Positions 18,403 through 27,634 are shown, counted from the stretch's first letter. The stretch is 41,661 bases of DNA from Bacteroidia bacterium (GCA_022842625.1 JALHPG010000019.1:1-41661); one strand, 5' to 3'. Program-made: numbers and translations. Notes: a model not told the origin generated them from the letters alone.

Positions 18403-18927
18403 CTAATTAAAATAAATCTTTTGTTTGTTTGTACTGGTTTGCTGTGAAACCAATATCACTTTTATTTTTTGCGGTTTTATTCTTCTGGTATACTCCAAAT
18501 AATTTTTGGCAGCATGCTCGATCATACTAAAATTCAGATCGTTTTTTATAGGGCCGTTTAGGATACCAGTATACTTATCGTTGTTTTTAAAGAAGTGGAA
18601 ACTGTTTGAGAAGGCAACAATTAATGGCTCATAACCCTTTAGCCTATTGGTTTGGTGTTTAATGGTGATCTCCTCAAAAACATCAACAATTTGTTTACCA
18701 TTATTCTCAAACTCACAAAATAATTTATAATTAGCATCAGGTATAGGAACAAACAAATTCCAGTTTTGATGAAAGTAAGGGTAAACGTATGCCTGCGCAT
18801 AAAAATCAACTTTTTGTTTTTCGGAGGCAATTGGTTTTGAGTAAACAAACACGCTTCCAAAATGTATGGCAAGAGCCAACAAGCCAATACTTATTACAAT
18901 TATTTTTACCCAATCTTTGATGATCAA
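18403..18927 (-). CDS. Membrane-anchored protein resembling DUF5819
   Basis: A 174-residue protein with one N-terminal transmembrane segment (about residues 8-30) and a soluble remainder facing the periplasm. The segment YVYPYFHQNWNLFVPIPD, just after the helix, resembles the aromatic FNQNW-LFAP signature of the DUF5819 family; I recall this pattern but could not search, so the assignment is tentative. The start is TTG at 18927, directly preceding the hydrophobic segment, with no ATG in frame nearby. It is followed on the same strand by the patatin-like gene after 23 bp. Function unknown. Confidence 0.6.
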   Translation of the reverse strand: MIIKDWVKIIVISIGLLALAIHFGSVFVYSKPIASEKQKVDFYAQAYVYPYFHQNWNLFVPIPDANYKLFCEFENNGKQIVDVFEEITIKHQTNRLKGYEPLIVAFSNSFHFFKNNDKYTGILNGPIKNDLNFSMIEHAAKNYLEYTRRIKPQKIKVILVSQQTSTNKQKIYFN

Positions 18928-19017
18928 AATTAGCTAAAAAAACCTCAAAAGACTCATAAAAAACAATCTTGGGAAGGTTTATGATTTTTTAATACTTTTA
19001 GCAAAAATATTTTTAGA

Positions 19018-21165
19018 ATGAAAAGAACAGCAATAGTATTTACACTCCTTTTGAGTATTTCCTTCTCGGCAATAATTTCACAAAATCAATTATTAACCAT
19101 TCAGGATGCGATCTGGAAAGGGCGTACATCTCTTGCGCCAAAAAGATTACAAGCGCTGGGCTTTATTCCCGATTCAAAAAAAATAGCATACATCGAAAAA
19201 AACCAATTGATAATTTTAAGTGCCGAAACAGGTAAAACCTTAACTACAATTTCTACAGGTGGGGTTAACAAGGCATTAGTTGGCGCCGGTATTGATACGA
19301 TCGCTGCATTTGAAGGTCTTAAATGGGTAAACGAGAATCAATTTTATTTCACAAATAAAAAAGGTGAATGGTTATACTCATTAGATAAAAACACTGCGGT
19401 GAAATCTGAAAGAAAACAAAGTGATTTTTCGTTAGACAATTTAGAAATTTTTAAAGAAGGCGAAGTGTTTGCCTATGTGAATTTGAACAATGTGTTTGTT
19501 TCGGTAAATGGTAAAGTAAACCAAGTTACAAGCGATGGATCGTATACCCTTGTTAATGGAAAAACAGTGCATCAAAGTGAGTTTGGTATCACTAAAGGAC
19601 TTTTTTGGAGTCCGAATGGTAACGCTTTAGCTTATTACAAAATGGATCAGGCGGATGTTGATGATTATCCAATAATTGATTGGACCACCTACCCTGCTAC
19701 AAATAAAAATATTAAATACCCAATGGCCGGCAAAAAAAGTCATTACGTTACGGTATTGGTTTATAATTTAAAAAATAATACCTCAACAAAAATAAAAACA
19801 GAAGGTCCTAAAGAACAATACTTAACCAACATCGCTTTTAGTCCTGATGAGAAACATATTTACATGGCTGTTTTAAATCGCGAACAAAATCATTTTAAAT
19901 TAAACGAATATGATGCTGCAACGGGAGATTTTGTGAGAACATTATTTGAAGAAAAAGATGAAAAATATGCTGAGCCTTTAAATCCTATGCTGTTTGTAAA
20001 AAACAATCCTTCGCAATTTATCTGGCAAAGCCGCAAGGATGGTTATAATCATTTGTATTTATATAACATTAACGGCACATTGATCAAACAACTTACAAAA
20101 GGAAATTGGGAAGTTAAAGACGAGAACGGATTTGATGAAAAAGGAGAGAATTTGTTTTTTCATGCGGCAGAACAAAGTCCAATTAATCAGGATCTTTATT
20201 CTGTAAACTTAAAAAGCGGAAAAACAAAACGATTAACACAAGGTAACGGTTACCACACTGCAGTACTTAGTAAAAAAGGAGATTTTTTTATAGATAATTT
20301 CTCGTCTTGCTACGTGCCACGCGAATACAGAGTTGTAAACGCTTCATCAGGAAAATCGAACACGATCTTTACAGCAGAAAATCCGATCAAAGATTATCAA
20401 TTAGGAAAATGGAATTTATTTACCATTAAAAATGTGGAAGGCACAGACTTGCATTGCCGCATGTTTAAACCCGTAAATTTCGACAGCACAAAAAAATATC
20501 CGGTGATTGTTTATTTATATAATGGACCACACTCACAAATGGTAACAAACACCTGGATGGCCGGTGGCGAATTGTGGTACCAATACATGGCACAAAAAGG
20601 ATTTATAGTATTTACTTTAGACGGACGAGGAACAAATTACAGAGGCAAAGCGTTTGAGCAAGCGATACACCGCCAAGTTGGGACAAAAGAAATGGAAGAT
20701 CAAATTAGTGGTGTGAATTATTTAAAGTCATTACCTTATGTTGATGCAACACGTTTAGGCGTGCATGGTTGGAGCTACGGAGGTTTTATGACAACCTCAT
20801 TAATGAGCAGATACCCGGGCGTATTTAAAGTAGGTGCTGCGGGCGGCCCGGTAATTGACTGGAGCTATTATGAAATTATGTATGGCGAACGTTATAATGA
20901 TTCTCCTCAAGAAAATAAAGAGGGTTATGATAAAAATAATTTATTGAATCATGTAGCAAATCTAAAAGGTAAATTATTAATGATCCATGGCGCACAAGAT
21001 AATGTGGTTGTTTGGCAACATAGTATTCTATATCAAAAAAAGGCTGTAGATAAAGGCGTGCAATTAGATTATTATGTTTATCCCGGACATGAGCATAATG
21101 TTCTTGGAAAAGACAGAGCACATTTAATGGAGAAAATTACCAATTATTTTATAGATAATTTGTAA
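19018..21165 (+). CDS. S9 family peptidase, dipeptidyl peptidase IV type
   Basis: An exported serine peptidase that removes X-Pro dipeptides from the N-terminus of peptides. Its 715 residues match bacterial DPP IV. A signal peptide (about residues 1-21) is followed by an N-terminal beta-propeller (to about 470) with SPNGNALAYYKMD and SPDEKHIYMAVL blade signatures. Then comes the alpha/beta hydrolase domain with Ser586 in GWSYGG, Asp661 in GAQDNV and the catalytic His in YPGHEHN (His693 likely). DPP IV-type enzymes are part of the periplasmic peptide-use system in Bacteroidota. It converges on the PorP/SprF gene with 9 bp between the stops. Confidence 0.93.
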   Translation: MKRTAIVFTLLLSISFSAIISQNQLLTIQDAIWKGRTSLAPKRLQALGFIPDSKKIAYIEKNQLIILSAETGKTLTTISTGGVNKALVGAGIDTIAAFEGLKWVNENQFYFTNKKGEWLYSLDKNTAVKSERKQSDFSLDNLEIFKEGEVFAYVNLNNVFVSVNGKVNQVTSDGSYTLVNGKTVHQSEFGITKGLFWSPNGNALAYYKMDQADVDDYPIIDWTTYPATNKNIKYPMAGKKSHYVTVLVYNLKNNTSTKIKTEGPKEQYLTNIAFSPDEKHIYMAVLNREQNHFKLNEYDAATGDFVRTLFEEKDEKYAEPLNPMLFVKNNPSQFIWQSRKDGYNHLYLYNINGTLIKQLTKGNWEVKDENGFDEKGENLFFHAAEQSPINQDLYSVNLKSGKTKRLTQGNGYHTAVLSKKGDFFIDNFSSCYVPREYRVVNASSGKSNTIFTAENPIKDYQLGKWNLFTIKNVEGTDLHCRMFKPVNFDSTKKYPVIVYLYNGPHSQMVTNTWMAGGELWYQYMAQKGFIVFTLDGRGTNYRGKAFEQAIHRQVGTKEMEDQISGVNYLKSLPYVDATRLGVHGWSYGGFMTTSLMSRYPGVFKVGAAGGPVIDWSYYEIMYGERYNDSPQENKEGYDKNNLLNHVANLKGKLLMIHGAQDNVVVWQHSILYQKKAVDKGVQLDYYVYPGHEHNVLGKDRAHLMEKITNYFIDNL

Positions 21166-21174
21166 GGAAATTCG

Positions 21175-22119
21175 TTACCACCTTTCAAGATCTGTTAAGG
21201 TTTTACGCTGCTCTTTGTTGCGCAAATTAAAGCTTGCCATAAACTCCCACGATCCGGCGGTGTTGCCTGAGAGTTTCGTTAAAGAAACATCATAGCCTAA
21301 GGATAATACTAAATAATTATTTCTATAACCTGCATTAAAATTGCATGCAGAAGAACTTGATTTAAAACCGGCGCCAGAAATTAGATGTTTAAAAAACAAA
21401 GCGTTAATATTTAAGTCCAAGTTTTCGAAATATTGTTGCTTCTGATAATTTACAAAAAAGTTAATGAGCGTTTTTTCTGAAAGGTGAAAATTATAAGAAC
21501 TATGTATTGACAGCCTGTAGGGCAACTTGCTTGTTCCCAAAAGGCCTTCATCCGGCTGGTTAATATGAAAAACAGATGTTCCGAAATAAAAGTTTTTGTA
21601 GTTGGTTAACAATCCTGAACTAAAATCAAAATTACTTTTTGACTGGGAAGGAATAGTGATAGGCTGAGCAGCAAAACAATTATTCCTGCGAGGATCAATA
21701 GGGTCACCGAAATTCAATTTTGTTAAATCTAATGTTAATCTAAAATAAGAGGCTTGTAGGGACGGGATGATTTTTAGTTTACCGTCAAATAAAGAAAAAT
21801 GTTGCGCATACGCTAAATTTAAAACATCTCTTTTTAATTGTCCGTGCCCTGCGTTGTCATGAAGAACCGAAACCGCAATTGCACCCTTTATAGGTTTAAT
21901 ATAGGCATCAAAACTATTTAAATAAGTAAAATAAGTACCTGACATGTTTGGCCATTGATTGCGATAAGAAAGTTGATTCCTAATTCCGCCATTACTGCCG
22001 GCAAAAGATGGGTTTAAATAAACTAAGGATTGCGAGGTATTTGTAAACAAAGGATCTTGCGAAAAACCTTTTGCAAATGCAAAAATGATAAAATATAAAA
22101 AAAAGATCTTTCTCATCAT
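21175..22119 (-). CDS. PorP/SprF family type IX secretion membrane protein
   Basis: A 314-residue outer-membrane barrel of the PorP/SprF family, which assists export or surface anchoring of T9SS cargo and gliding adhesins. It has a signal peptide (residues 1-20, ending FSQ) and then the family hallmark QDPLFTNTSQSLVYLNPSFAG. The SYRNQWPNMSGTYFTYLNSF segment, with the characteristic RNQWP, and a conserved SVLHDNAGHGQLKRD stretch follow. The C-terminal half is alternating beta strands. Bacteroidota carry many paralogues, usually next to a large adhesin; here there is no such gene beside it, so its client is unknown. Start ATG ATG at 22119; the second Met is equally possible. Confidence 0.92.
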   Translation of the reverse strand: MMRKIFFLYFIIFAFAKGFSQDPLFTNTSQSLVYLNPSFAGSNGGIRNQLSYRNQWPNMSGTYFTYLNSFDAYIKPIKGAIAVSVLHDNAGHGQLKRDVLNLAYAQHFSLFDGKLKIIPSLQASYFRLTLDLTKLNFGDPIDPRRNNCFAAQPITIPSQSKSNFDFSSGLLTNYKNFYFGTSVFHINQPDEGLLGTSKLPYRLSIHSSYNFHLSEKTLINFFVNYQKQQYFENLDLNINALFFKHLISGAGFKSSSSACNFNAGYRNNYLVLSLGYDVSLTKLSGNTAGSWEFMASFNLRNKEQRKTLTDLERW

Positions 22120-22210
22120 CCTCCTAATTCGATTTATCTAAGATAATAAAAAAAATCTAAAAAAAATTTACTTCTAATTTAAAGAAGTATGAAAATAAAG
22201 TTTGCCAAGA

Positions 22211-22242
22211 AAAATCTCTCTACCTCCCTTTTTCAAAGGGAG
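22211..22242 (-). terminator. Candidate terminator hairpin after pepP
   Basis: A perfect 8-bp inverted repeat (CTCCCTTT at 22224-22231 and AAAGGGAG at 22235-22242) lies 30 bp past the pepP stop. Read on the minus strand it is followed after nine bases by a run of Ts. The T tract is not immediately adjacent, so this could equally be a short dispersed palindrome. Confidence 0.4.
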
Positions 22243-22272
22243 AGTTAAAGGCGCTTTATTTTCAAGTATGTT

Positions 22273-23562
22273 TTACTTCGCCATCAACGCTTCGATCTCA
22301 TCCGTTTCAATTGGAATGTTTTTCATCAAGTCTAATTGCCCGGTTGTTGTGATCATTAAATTATTTTCGATACGAATGCCTAAACCTTCTTCAGGAATAT
22401 AAATGCCCGGTTCTACGGTAAACACCATGCCTGCTTGCATTGGCTCATTAAAGAATCCAACATCATGCACATCTAATCCCATAAAATGAGAAGTGCCATG
22501 CATAAAATATTTTTTATAAGCAGGCCAAGCCGGATTTTGTTTTTTTACATCTTCGGTTTTAATTAAACCTAATTGTAATAACTCTTCTGTCATCATATTA
22601 CCAACGGCAACATTATATTTTTCAAATGTTTGTCCGGGTAATAATAATTTAGCGGCAGCACGATGCACACGTAAAACAGCGTTATATACATCCTTTTGGC
22701 GCTTAGTGAATTTTCCGTTCACGGGCACACAACGTGTAAGGTCGCTAGCATAGTTAGCATACTCAGCAGCAACATCTAATAAGATCACATCACCATCTTT
22801 ACACTGTTGGTTGTTCTCAACATAATGTAAAACACAAGCGTTTTTTCCACTTGCTACAATTGGTCCGTAAGCAAAGCCTTGTGAGCGGTTGCGAATAAAT
22901 TCGTGAATTAATTCTGCTTCAATTTCATGTTCCCAAACACCGGGTTTAATAAATGATAATAATCTTCTGAAACCTTTTTCGGTAATATCGCAGGCTTGTT
23001 GTATCAGATCAATTTCGTGCGTACTTTTTATTGCACGAATTTTGTGCATGATAGGCGCACTGCGTTCTATTTTATGTAAGGGGTATTTTGAAATGATGCT
23101 TTTATTAAAACGTACCTCAGCAGTTTCTGTATCAATGTATCTGCGAGTATGTTCGTTAGCGTTTAAATAAATATTTTCTGCCTGAAAGAAAAATGGTTTC
23201 ATGATCTTATCAAATTCCTGAAACCAATAAATATGATCAATACCACTAACTGCAGTAGCTTGTTGTTTGTTTAGTTTAGCGCCTTCCCAGATAGCAATTA
23301 ACTCACTAGTTTCTTTAACGAATAAAATTTCTTTGTGTTTACCATCTTTTACATCCGGAAAAATTACCAAAATAGTATCTTCCTGATCGATCCCGCTTAA
23401 ATAAAACAGATCGCTGTTCTGTCTAAAACCCATTGCGCCATCGGCGTTGGTAGGCATTATATCGTTGCTTACAAAAACAGCTAATGAATTTGGTTTTAAA
23501 TTATTTTTGAATTTATTTCTGTTCTCTATAAATAATGTGTTGTCTATGCTACTGTATTTCAT
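22273..23562 (-). CDS. pepP: Aminopeptidase P (M24B, Xaa-Pro aminopeptidase)
   Basis: A metallopeptidase cleaving the N-terminal residue before proline. It is 429 residues with the N-terminal AMP_N domain (about 1-150, including SNDIMPTNADGAMGFRQNSD and FYLSGIDQEDT). The catalytic pita-bread domain carries the five metal ligands in order: Asp in LLDVAAEY and Asp in ASDLTR, His in HGTSHFMGLDVHD, Glu in TVEPGIY and Glu in IRIENN. No signal peptide, so cytoplasmic. Upstream is a 355-bp non-coding region; downstream, on the same strand, is the PorP/SprF gene after a hairpin. Confidence 0.93.
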   Translation of the reverse strand: MKYSSIDNTLFIENRNKFKNNLKPNSLAVFVSNDIMPTNADGAMGFRQNSDLFYLSGIDQEDTILVIFPDVKDGKHKEILFVKETSELIAIWEGAKLNKQQATAVSGIDHIYWFQEFDKIMKPFFFQAENIYLNANEHTRRYIDTETAEVRFNKSIISKYPLHKIERSAPIMHKIRAIKSTHEIDLIQQACDITEKGFRRLLSFIKPGVWEHEIEAELIHEFIRNRSQGFAYGPIVASGKNACVLHYVENNQQCKDGDVILLDVAAEYANYASDLTRCVPVNGKFTKRQKDVYNAVLRVHRAAAKLLLPGQTFEKYNVAVGNMMTEELLQLGLIKTEDVKKQNPAWPAYKKYFMHGTSHFMGLDVHDVGFFNEPMQAGMVFTVEPGIYIPEEGLGIRIENNLMITTTGQLDLMKNIPIETDEIEALMAK

Positions 23563-23861
23563 ATTTCGTAATTTATTTTGTGTTTATTATTTCCCGATCA
23601 AAAAAATTTAACCGTTACTAAAGTATAAATAAAGGCAGTAATAACAAAAATTAATGCCGTGGTAGCAATTGATAATCGTGAAATTTTCTAGATCCATAAA
23701 ATGCCGGTTAACGGTAACTTTTTATTACACTTAAAAATAATTGGCTTTGTATGGAAATTGGTTATTTATTCAAAAATGGACTTTATATGGGCAAAATAGA
23801 TGGAAATGTGCTATTATACTGCCTTTTTAAGTCAAATTATATTACTATTTCTTATAAAAAA
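23563..23861. other. Intergenic region without a supportable gene
   Basis: This AT-rich stretch separates pepP (minus) from the DUF5606 gene (plus) and should hold the pepP promoter. The only protein-like trace is a minus-strand frame ending at the TGA at 23598-23600 that encodes about 29 hydrophobic residues (ATTALIFVITAFIYTLVTVK). A stop codon lies directly before it and it has no start codon, so I treat it as a chance frame or a remnant. No RNA gene recognised. Confidence 0.5.
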
Positions 23862-23894
23862 AGGTTTTTATTTTTAATTAAAAACCTATATTTG
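23862..23894 (+). promoter_or_regulatory. Promoter region of the DUF5606 gene with overlapping palindrome
   Basis: TATATTTG at 23887-23894 matches the -7 consensus, 24 bp before the ATG. A perfect 9-bp inverted repeat (AGGTTTTTA at 23862-23870 and TAAAAACCT at 23879-23887, 8-nt spacer) covers the -33 area and touches the -7 box, where a repressor or activator dimer could bind. There is no TTG at -33. Confidence 0.5.
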
Positions 23895-23917
23895 CTCAAG
23901 AACAAAATTTAAAGTGT

Positions 23918-24463
23918 ATGATTGATTTAACAGGAATTATTTCTATTTCGGGCCAACCAGGTTTATATAAAATTGTGGCTCAAAGCAAAAACGGTATTAT
24001 CGTTGAAGGTTTAACCGATAAAAAAAGAGTGAATGTATATGCATCAACTAAAGTTTCTACTTTGTCTGATATTAGTATGTTTACAACAGGTGATGATAAG
24101 CCAATTGAAGAAATTATGACTGCAGTTTTCGAAAAAGAAAAAGGTGGTGCTGCTGCAATTGATGGTAAGTCTGATGACAAAGCTGTTGCAAACTATTTTG
24201 GTGAGATATTACCTGAGTATGACAAAGAGCGTGTTTATGTAAGTAACATGCGTAAATTATTCAGTTGGTATAATGCCCTTCAAACTACAGGTAACCTTAA
24301 AGAAAAAGGAACTGAAAAAGAAGGTGAAGAAAAAACAAAAGCAATTAAAACTGAAGATAAAGCAAAAGCTGCTAAAAAAACAGTTTCAAAAGATTCAGGT
24401 AAAGCTAAAACCAGTGTTGGCGTTAAAAAAACAACCGGTGTAAGAAAAACAGGTACCGCTTAA
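23918..24463 (+). CDS. DUF5606 domain protein
   Basis: A 181-residue protein. Residues about 3-130 form the DUF5606 domain known in Bacteroidota. The family pattern is the opening LTGIISISGQPGLYKIVAQS, GIIVEGLTDKKRVNVYASTK and the end segment ERVYVSNMRKLFSWYNALQ. The last 50 residues are a low-complexity Lys-, Thr- and Ala-rich tail, probably disordered and able to bind nucleic acid (inference). No signal peptide, so cytoplasmic. It has its own promoter and terminator and is monocistronic. The biochemical role of the family is not known to me. Confidence 0.88.
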   Translation: MIDLTGIISISGQPGLYKIVAQSKNGIIVEGLTDKKRVNVYASTKVSTLSDISMFTTGDDKPIEEIMTAVFEKEKGGAAAIDGKSDDKAVANYFGEILPEYDKERVYVSNMRKLFSWYNALQTTGNLKEKGTEKEGEEKTKAIKTEDKAKAAKKTVSKDSGKAKTSVGVKKTTGVRKTGTA

Positions 24464-24485
24464 TCTTTTATAAATTTTATATAAG

Positions 24486-24514
24486 AAGCCATCCCAACAG
24501 GATGGCTTTTTTTT
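24486..24514 (+). terminator. Rho-independent terminator after the DUF5606 gene
   Basis: A perfect 9-bp stem (AAGCCATCC at 24486-24494 and GGATGGCTT at 24500-24508), CAACA loop and a run of eight Ts. Confidence 0.93.
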
Positions 24515-24596
24515 GATATTTGCTTCACATAACAATGGGTTCTTCAAAGCACTTCCTTTGTTACAATAAAACGGGTGGTGTCACGTTAATAAAAAA

Positions 24597-24827
24597 GTGG
24601 TTGCTGAACAATTAAAAGTTAATTATAGTTTCGAAGTGGGTTTAGCTGGCGGAATTATACAATTAATAGAAGCCGGCAGTGGCCGTCTTTTTTATGAAGG
24701 TGCATTTAATGTGCTAAGTGGTGAACAAATTATCAATACTTCACAATTAAATAAAGGTTTTTATATCGTAAAAGTTCAACAAAACGCCAACAAACCAGTT
24801 TATTTTAAAATTGTAAATGTTAACTAA
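24597..24827 (+). CDS. Orphan T9SS sorting-domain-like ORF (76 aa), possible remnant
   Basis: A 76-codon frame starting with GTG, the first possible start after an in-frame stop at 24567-24569. Most of it looks like a type IX secretion C-terminal sorting domain: IIQLIEAGSGRLFYEGAF, then INTSQLNKGFYIVKVQ and a final K-V strand. It has no signal peptide and no cargo region. Its stop codon overlaps the ATG of the next gene (TAATG at 24825-24829), the arrangement of translationally coupled genes. It may be the tail of a cargo gene that lost its front part, or a small gene that drives translation of its neighbour. Which of these holds cannot be decided here. Confidence 0.45.
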   Translation: MVAEQLKVNYSFEVGLAGGIIQLIEAGSGRLFYEGAFNVLSGEQIINTSQLNKGFYIVKVQQNANKPVYFKIVNVN

Positions 24828-26371
24828 TGAAAACTAACGCTATAAGAGGAGCAAGTTTCTTGCTCCTCTTTATTTTCTTCTTTTTTATTACGAATGCTCA
24901 GAATTATTTTAGCAAGCGAATTGCTATTTCCGGTAAAGCAAGTCAGGCCGGGAAGGTACTTTTTATTAATGATACTTTTTATATTCCAACTTCAGTATTC
25001 GAAGTGTCATTTAATAGTGTAAGCGCTTCTTTAATAAAGGTTACTAATACAGGTAATTTGTTTTCCGCAAAACGATTTAAACCAATCAACAGGAGTTTTA
25101 ATGGTGGCTCTGACGCATTATTATTTAATAGCAAAGTGTATACTGCGGGGATCACAGATTGGGGTTTACAAGTCCAACAAGGGCTTTATACGTTTAACCA
25201 GAATAGTGACACCATTTATACTCGTTCATACGGAGATACAGTTTATTATAATTACAACTCTAAAATATTGCCTTTTTTAAAAACGAAAAATAAATTAATA
25301 ATGTTTGGTATTACTGATAGTACATGCGGAGTAAACCACCCCGGCTTATATAAACCCTGTATCCGGGTAGTGGATACTAATGGCGTCTTATATCAAACAA
25401 AATTATTTACTACAACTAATTATTATAGGAGTTTATGGGATGCTGATACAACAACAAAAAAAGGTTTTATTTTTTGTGGCGCAGAAGTTGTTGGCACTGC
25501 AACTAAAAATTATGTTATAAAATTAGACAGCAATCTAAACCAGCAATGGAATAAATTTATTGATACTGGAAATTCGTTGTTCAGTAGTATTATAAGTTTA
25601 AAAAAGGGCGGAATACTATTTGCAAATAATCATACCGATAGTATACAGAACAATACTTATTTTTGGGATAGAATCACCTTAACAAGGTTGGATATTAATG
25701 GCAACATTATTTGGCGCAAACGTTATGGTAATGCCGAAAAAGATATTTCTGTTTCACGGGTAAAAGAATGTAGAAACGGCGATTTTATTTTGTGTGGTCA
25801 AAAATATATTAATTACACTAGTATAGTTAATCAATTAGTTGGCTGGTTAATGCGCACTGATAGCATGGGGAATTTAAAATGGTGGAAAAGTTATTTACCT
25901 AATGATCCGATCAAAGATACGATAACACAGAATTATTTATATGATTTGCTTGAATTACCAAATAAAGATATTGCAAGTGTCGGGAATGTAGGTGGCTCAA
26001 GTACTTTTAGCACGATTGTTCAAACATGGCTATTAAAAGTTGATAGTAATGGTTGTTTTGGTAATGGTAATTGCGCACAAAATATTGCTTTAGGTTTAAA
26101 TGACCACAATACACAAACTAAAATTGATATTAATAATGTGAGTATATTTCCTAACCCTGCCAACTCAGAACTCAACATAGAACTTTTGGATTTAAACAAT
26201 CCTAACTATAATTTACTTATAACAAATACCTTGGGGCAAACTGTTCACCAAACAGCAATAAACAACCAACGATCAATTGTAAACATAAGTGATTTTCCTC
26301 AGGGAATTTATTTTGTTACCATAAAAACAGGGAAGGCAACACTAACGAAAAAAGTTGTTATTGAACATTAA
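24827..26371 (+). CDS. T9SS type A sorting domain-containing secreted protein
   Basis: A 514-residue exported protein. It has a signal peptide (about residues 1-24, ending TNAQ) and a long beta-rich body with repeated propeller-like motifs (LLFNSKVYTAGITDWGLQVQ, GDFILCGQKYINY, LLKVDSNGCFG). The last 80 residues are a type A sorting domain, with the entry VSIFPNPANSELNIELLDLN, the LLITNTLGQTV strand and the closing FPQGIYFVTIKTGKATLTKK. In this class the sorting domain is removed at the outer membrane and the protein is released or anchored to the surface. The start overlaps the preceding ORF by one base; the kelch gene follows 5 bp later. Function of the body unknown. Confidence 0.9.
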   Translation: MKTNAIRGASFLLLFIFFFFITNAQNYFSKRIAISGKASQAGKVLFINDTFYIPTSVFEVSFNSVSASLIKVTNTGNLFSAKRFKPINRSFNGGSDALLFNSKVYTAGITDWGLQVQQGLYTFNQNSDTIYTRSYGDTVYYNYNSKILPFLKTKNKLIMFGITDSTCGVNHPGLYKPCIRVVDTNGVLYQTKLFTTTNYYRSLWDADTTTKKGFIFCGAEVVGTATKNYVIKLDSNLNQQWNKFIDTGNSLFSSIISLKKGGILFANNHTDSIQNNTYFWDRITLTRLDINGNIIWRKRYGNAEKDISVSRVKECRNGDFILCGQKYINYTSIVNQLVGWLMRTDSMGNLKWWKSYLPNDPIKDTITQNYLYDLLELPNKDIASVGNVGGSSTFSTIVQTWLLKVDSNGCFGNGNCAQNIALGLNDHNTQTKIDINNVSIFPNPANSELNIELLDLNNPNYNLLITNTLGQTVHQTAINNQRSIVNISDFPQGIYFVTIKTGKATLTKKVVIEH

Positions 26372-26376
26372 ATAAC

Positions 26377-27600
26377 ATGCTCAAAAATATTATACTTTTT
26401 ATTGCCCTTTGCATTCAGCCTTGTTTTGCGCAAACATGGCTGCAATTAACAGATCTTCCAGGTACCGAAAGGGATGACGGGGTTGCTGTTTGTATAAATA
26501 ACAAAGCATACTTTGGCACAGGCTTGTTTGCCGGTTTTACGTTAGGGAAAGATTTTTATTCTTATGATATGTTAGCTAATACCTGGTCAACAATTGCTGC
26601 TATGCCTATAGGCTCAGAAAGACAATATGCTTGTGCGTTTGCCTACTCAAATTCATTTTATGTATTTAGCGGCAGTGGTTATTCTAACGCCGTGTTTAAT
26701 GATCTTCAGCGTTATGATGTGGCAACAAATACATGGACAACTCTGGCCGGCAAACCGGGTAACGGATTAATTGGCGCAAGTTGTTTAGAGTTTGGAGATA
26801 AAATAATTATTGTTGGCGGCAAATTTCAAAGCGGTGTTGTTAGTGATGAAGTATGGGAATATAATATTAGCGCAAACACCTGGTCGCAAAAAAATAATTT
26901 TCCGTTTGGTGGCAGATGGCGAGCAAGTGCAGCCGTATTAAACAACATAGGTTATTTGATTTTTGGCAAGGATAATAATCAGTCTTTTAGAAAAGAAATG
27001 TATAGTTATAATCACACAACAGATACGTGGACAAAACTTATGGATTTTCCTCAAGCGAACGGAAGAGCTTATGCGGCTTTAAAAAACTCATCCACCCAAT
27101 TAGTTTTGTTTGGTGGTTACGATACTTTAAATACTTACTATAATGATGTTTGGTTTTACAATCCGTTTTTAAATACATGGTCGCAAGGCCCAACCCTACC
27201 CTCGTTTGGGCGCAAGGGCGGAATGAGTTGTGTAGCAGGCGATAAATTTTATTACAGCTGTGGTATAAATGTTTCTGATACCCGCATAAAAGAAACGTGG
27301 ATGATCGATGTTCCGGTTGGGATAAAAGAAAATAATATAAATAACGTTTTTTCAGTTTATCCAAATCCTGCAAATAATATTATAAATTTTGGATCAGAAA
27401 ACATAATTGACCAAGCTAAAGTTGAGATATATAATGCAACGGGGCAATTAATGTGTGAAGAAGAGATCCTGTTTAAAAATAAAATCGGTTCGATTAAAAC
27501 GGATGGTTTGGTAAATGGAATTTATCTTTTAAAGGTTACAGATCTTAACAAAAGCAACAAATCGATAGTCCTAACTACACGAATTATTATTGCTAAATAG
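26377..27600 (+). CDS. Kelch-repeat protein with T9SS type A sorting domain
   Basis: A 407-residue exported protein. A signal peptide (residues 1-19, ending CFAQ) is followed by about six kelch motifs forming a beta-propeller (residues 20-315). Each has a W-L or TWT/TWS element followed after about 45 residues by the next GG or FG pair, for example FGTGLFAGFTLGKDFYSYD, IIVGGKFQSGVVSDEVWEYN and LFGGYDTLNTYYNDVWFYNP. The C-terminal 80 residues are a T9SS sorting domain (FSVYPNPANNIINFGSENII, then YNATGQLMCEEE and NGIYLLKVTD). It lies 5 bp after the 514-residue T9SS gene, so the two are cotranscribed. Probably a surface-exposed binding protein; ligand unknown. Confidence 0.92.
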   Translation: MLKNIILFIALCIQPCFAQTWLQLTDLPGTERDDGVAVCINNKAYFGTGLFAGFTLGKDFYSYDMLANTWSTIAAMPIGSERQYACAFAYSNSFYVFSGSGYSNAVFNDLQRYDVATNTWTTLAGKPGNGLIGASCLEFGDKIIIVGGKFQSGVVSDEVWEYNISANTWSQKNNFPFGGRWRASAAVLNNIGYLIFGKDNNQSFRKEMYSYNHTTDTWTKLMDFPQANGRAYAALKNSSTQLVLFGGYDTLNTYYNDVWFYNPFLNTWSQGPTLPSFGRKGGMSCVAGDKFYYSCGINVSDTRIKETWMIDVPVGIKENNINNVFSVYPNPANNIINFGSENIIDQAKVEIYNATGQLMCEEEILFKNKIGSIKTDGLVNGIYLLKVTDLNKSNKSIVLTTRIIIAK

Positions 27601-27634
27601 TCGTCCCTTAAAATGTCATTTTTTGCATTTTATT

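Noticed and set aside
22224..22242. CTCCCTTT/AAAGGGAG hairpin as a mobile repeat
   Set aside because: Only one copy seen in the window and it is well explained as a terminator candidate after pepP; no evidence for mobility.
23598..23690. Minus-strand frame encoding a hydrophobic helix (about 29 residues) in the pepP/DUF5606 gap
   Set aside because: It has a stop codon immediately upstream, no start codon and no promoter; it could be a remnant of a small membrane peptide gene but cannot be supported as a gene.
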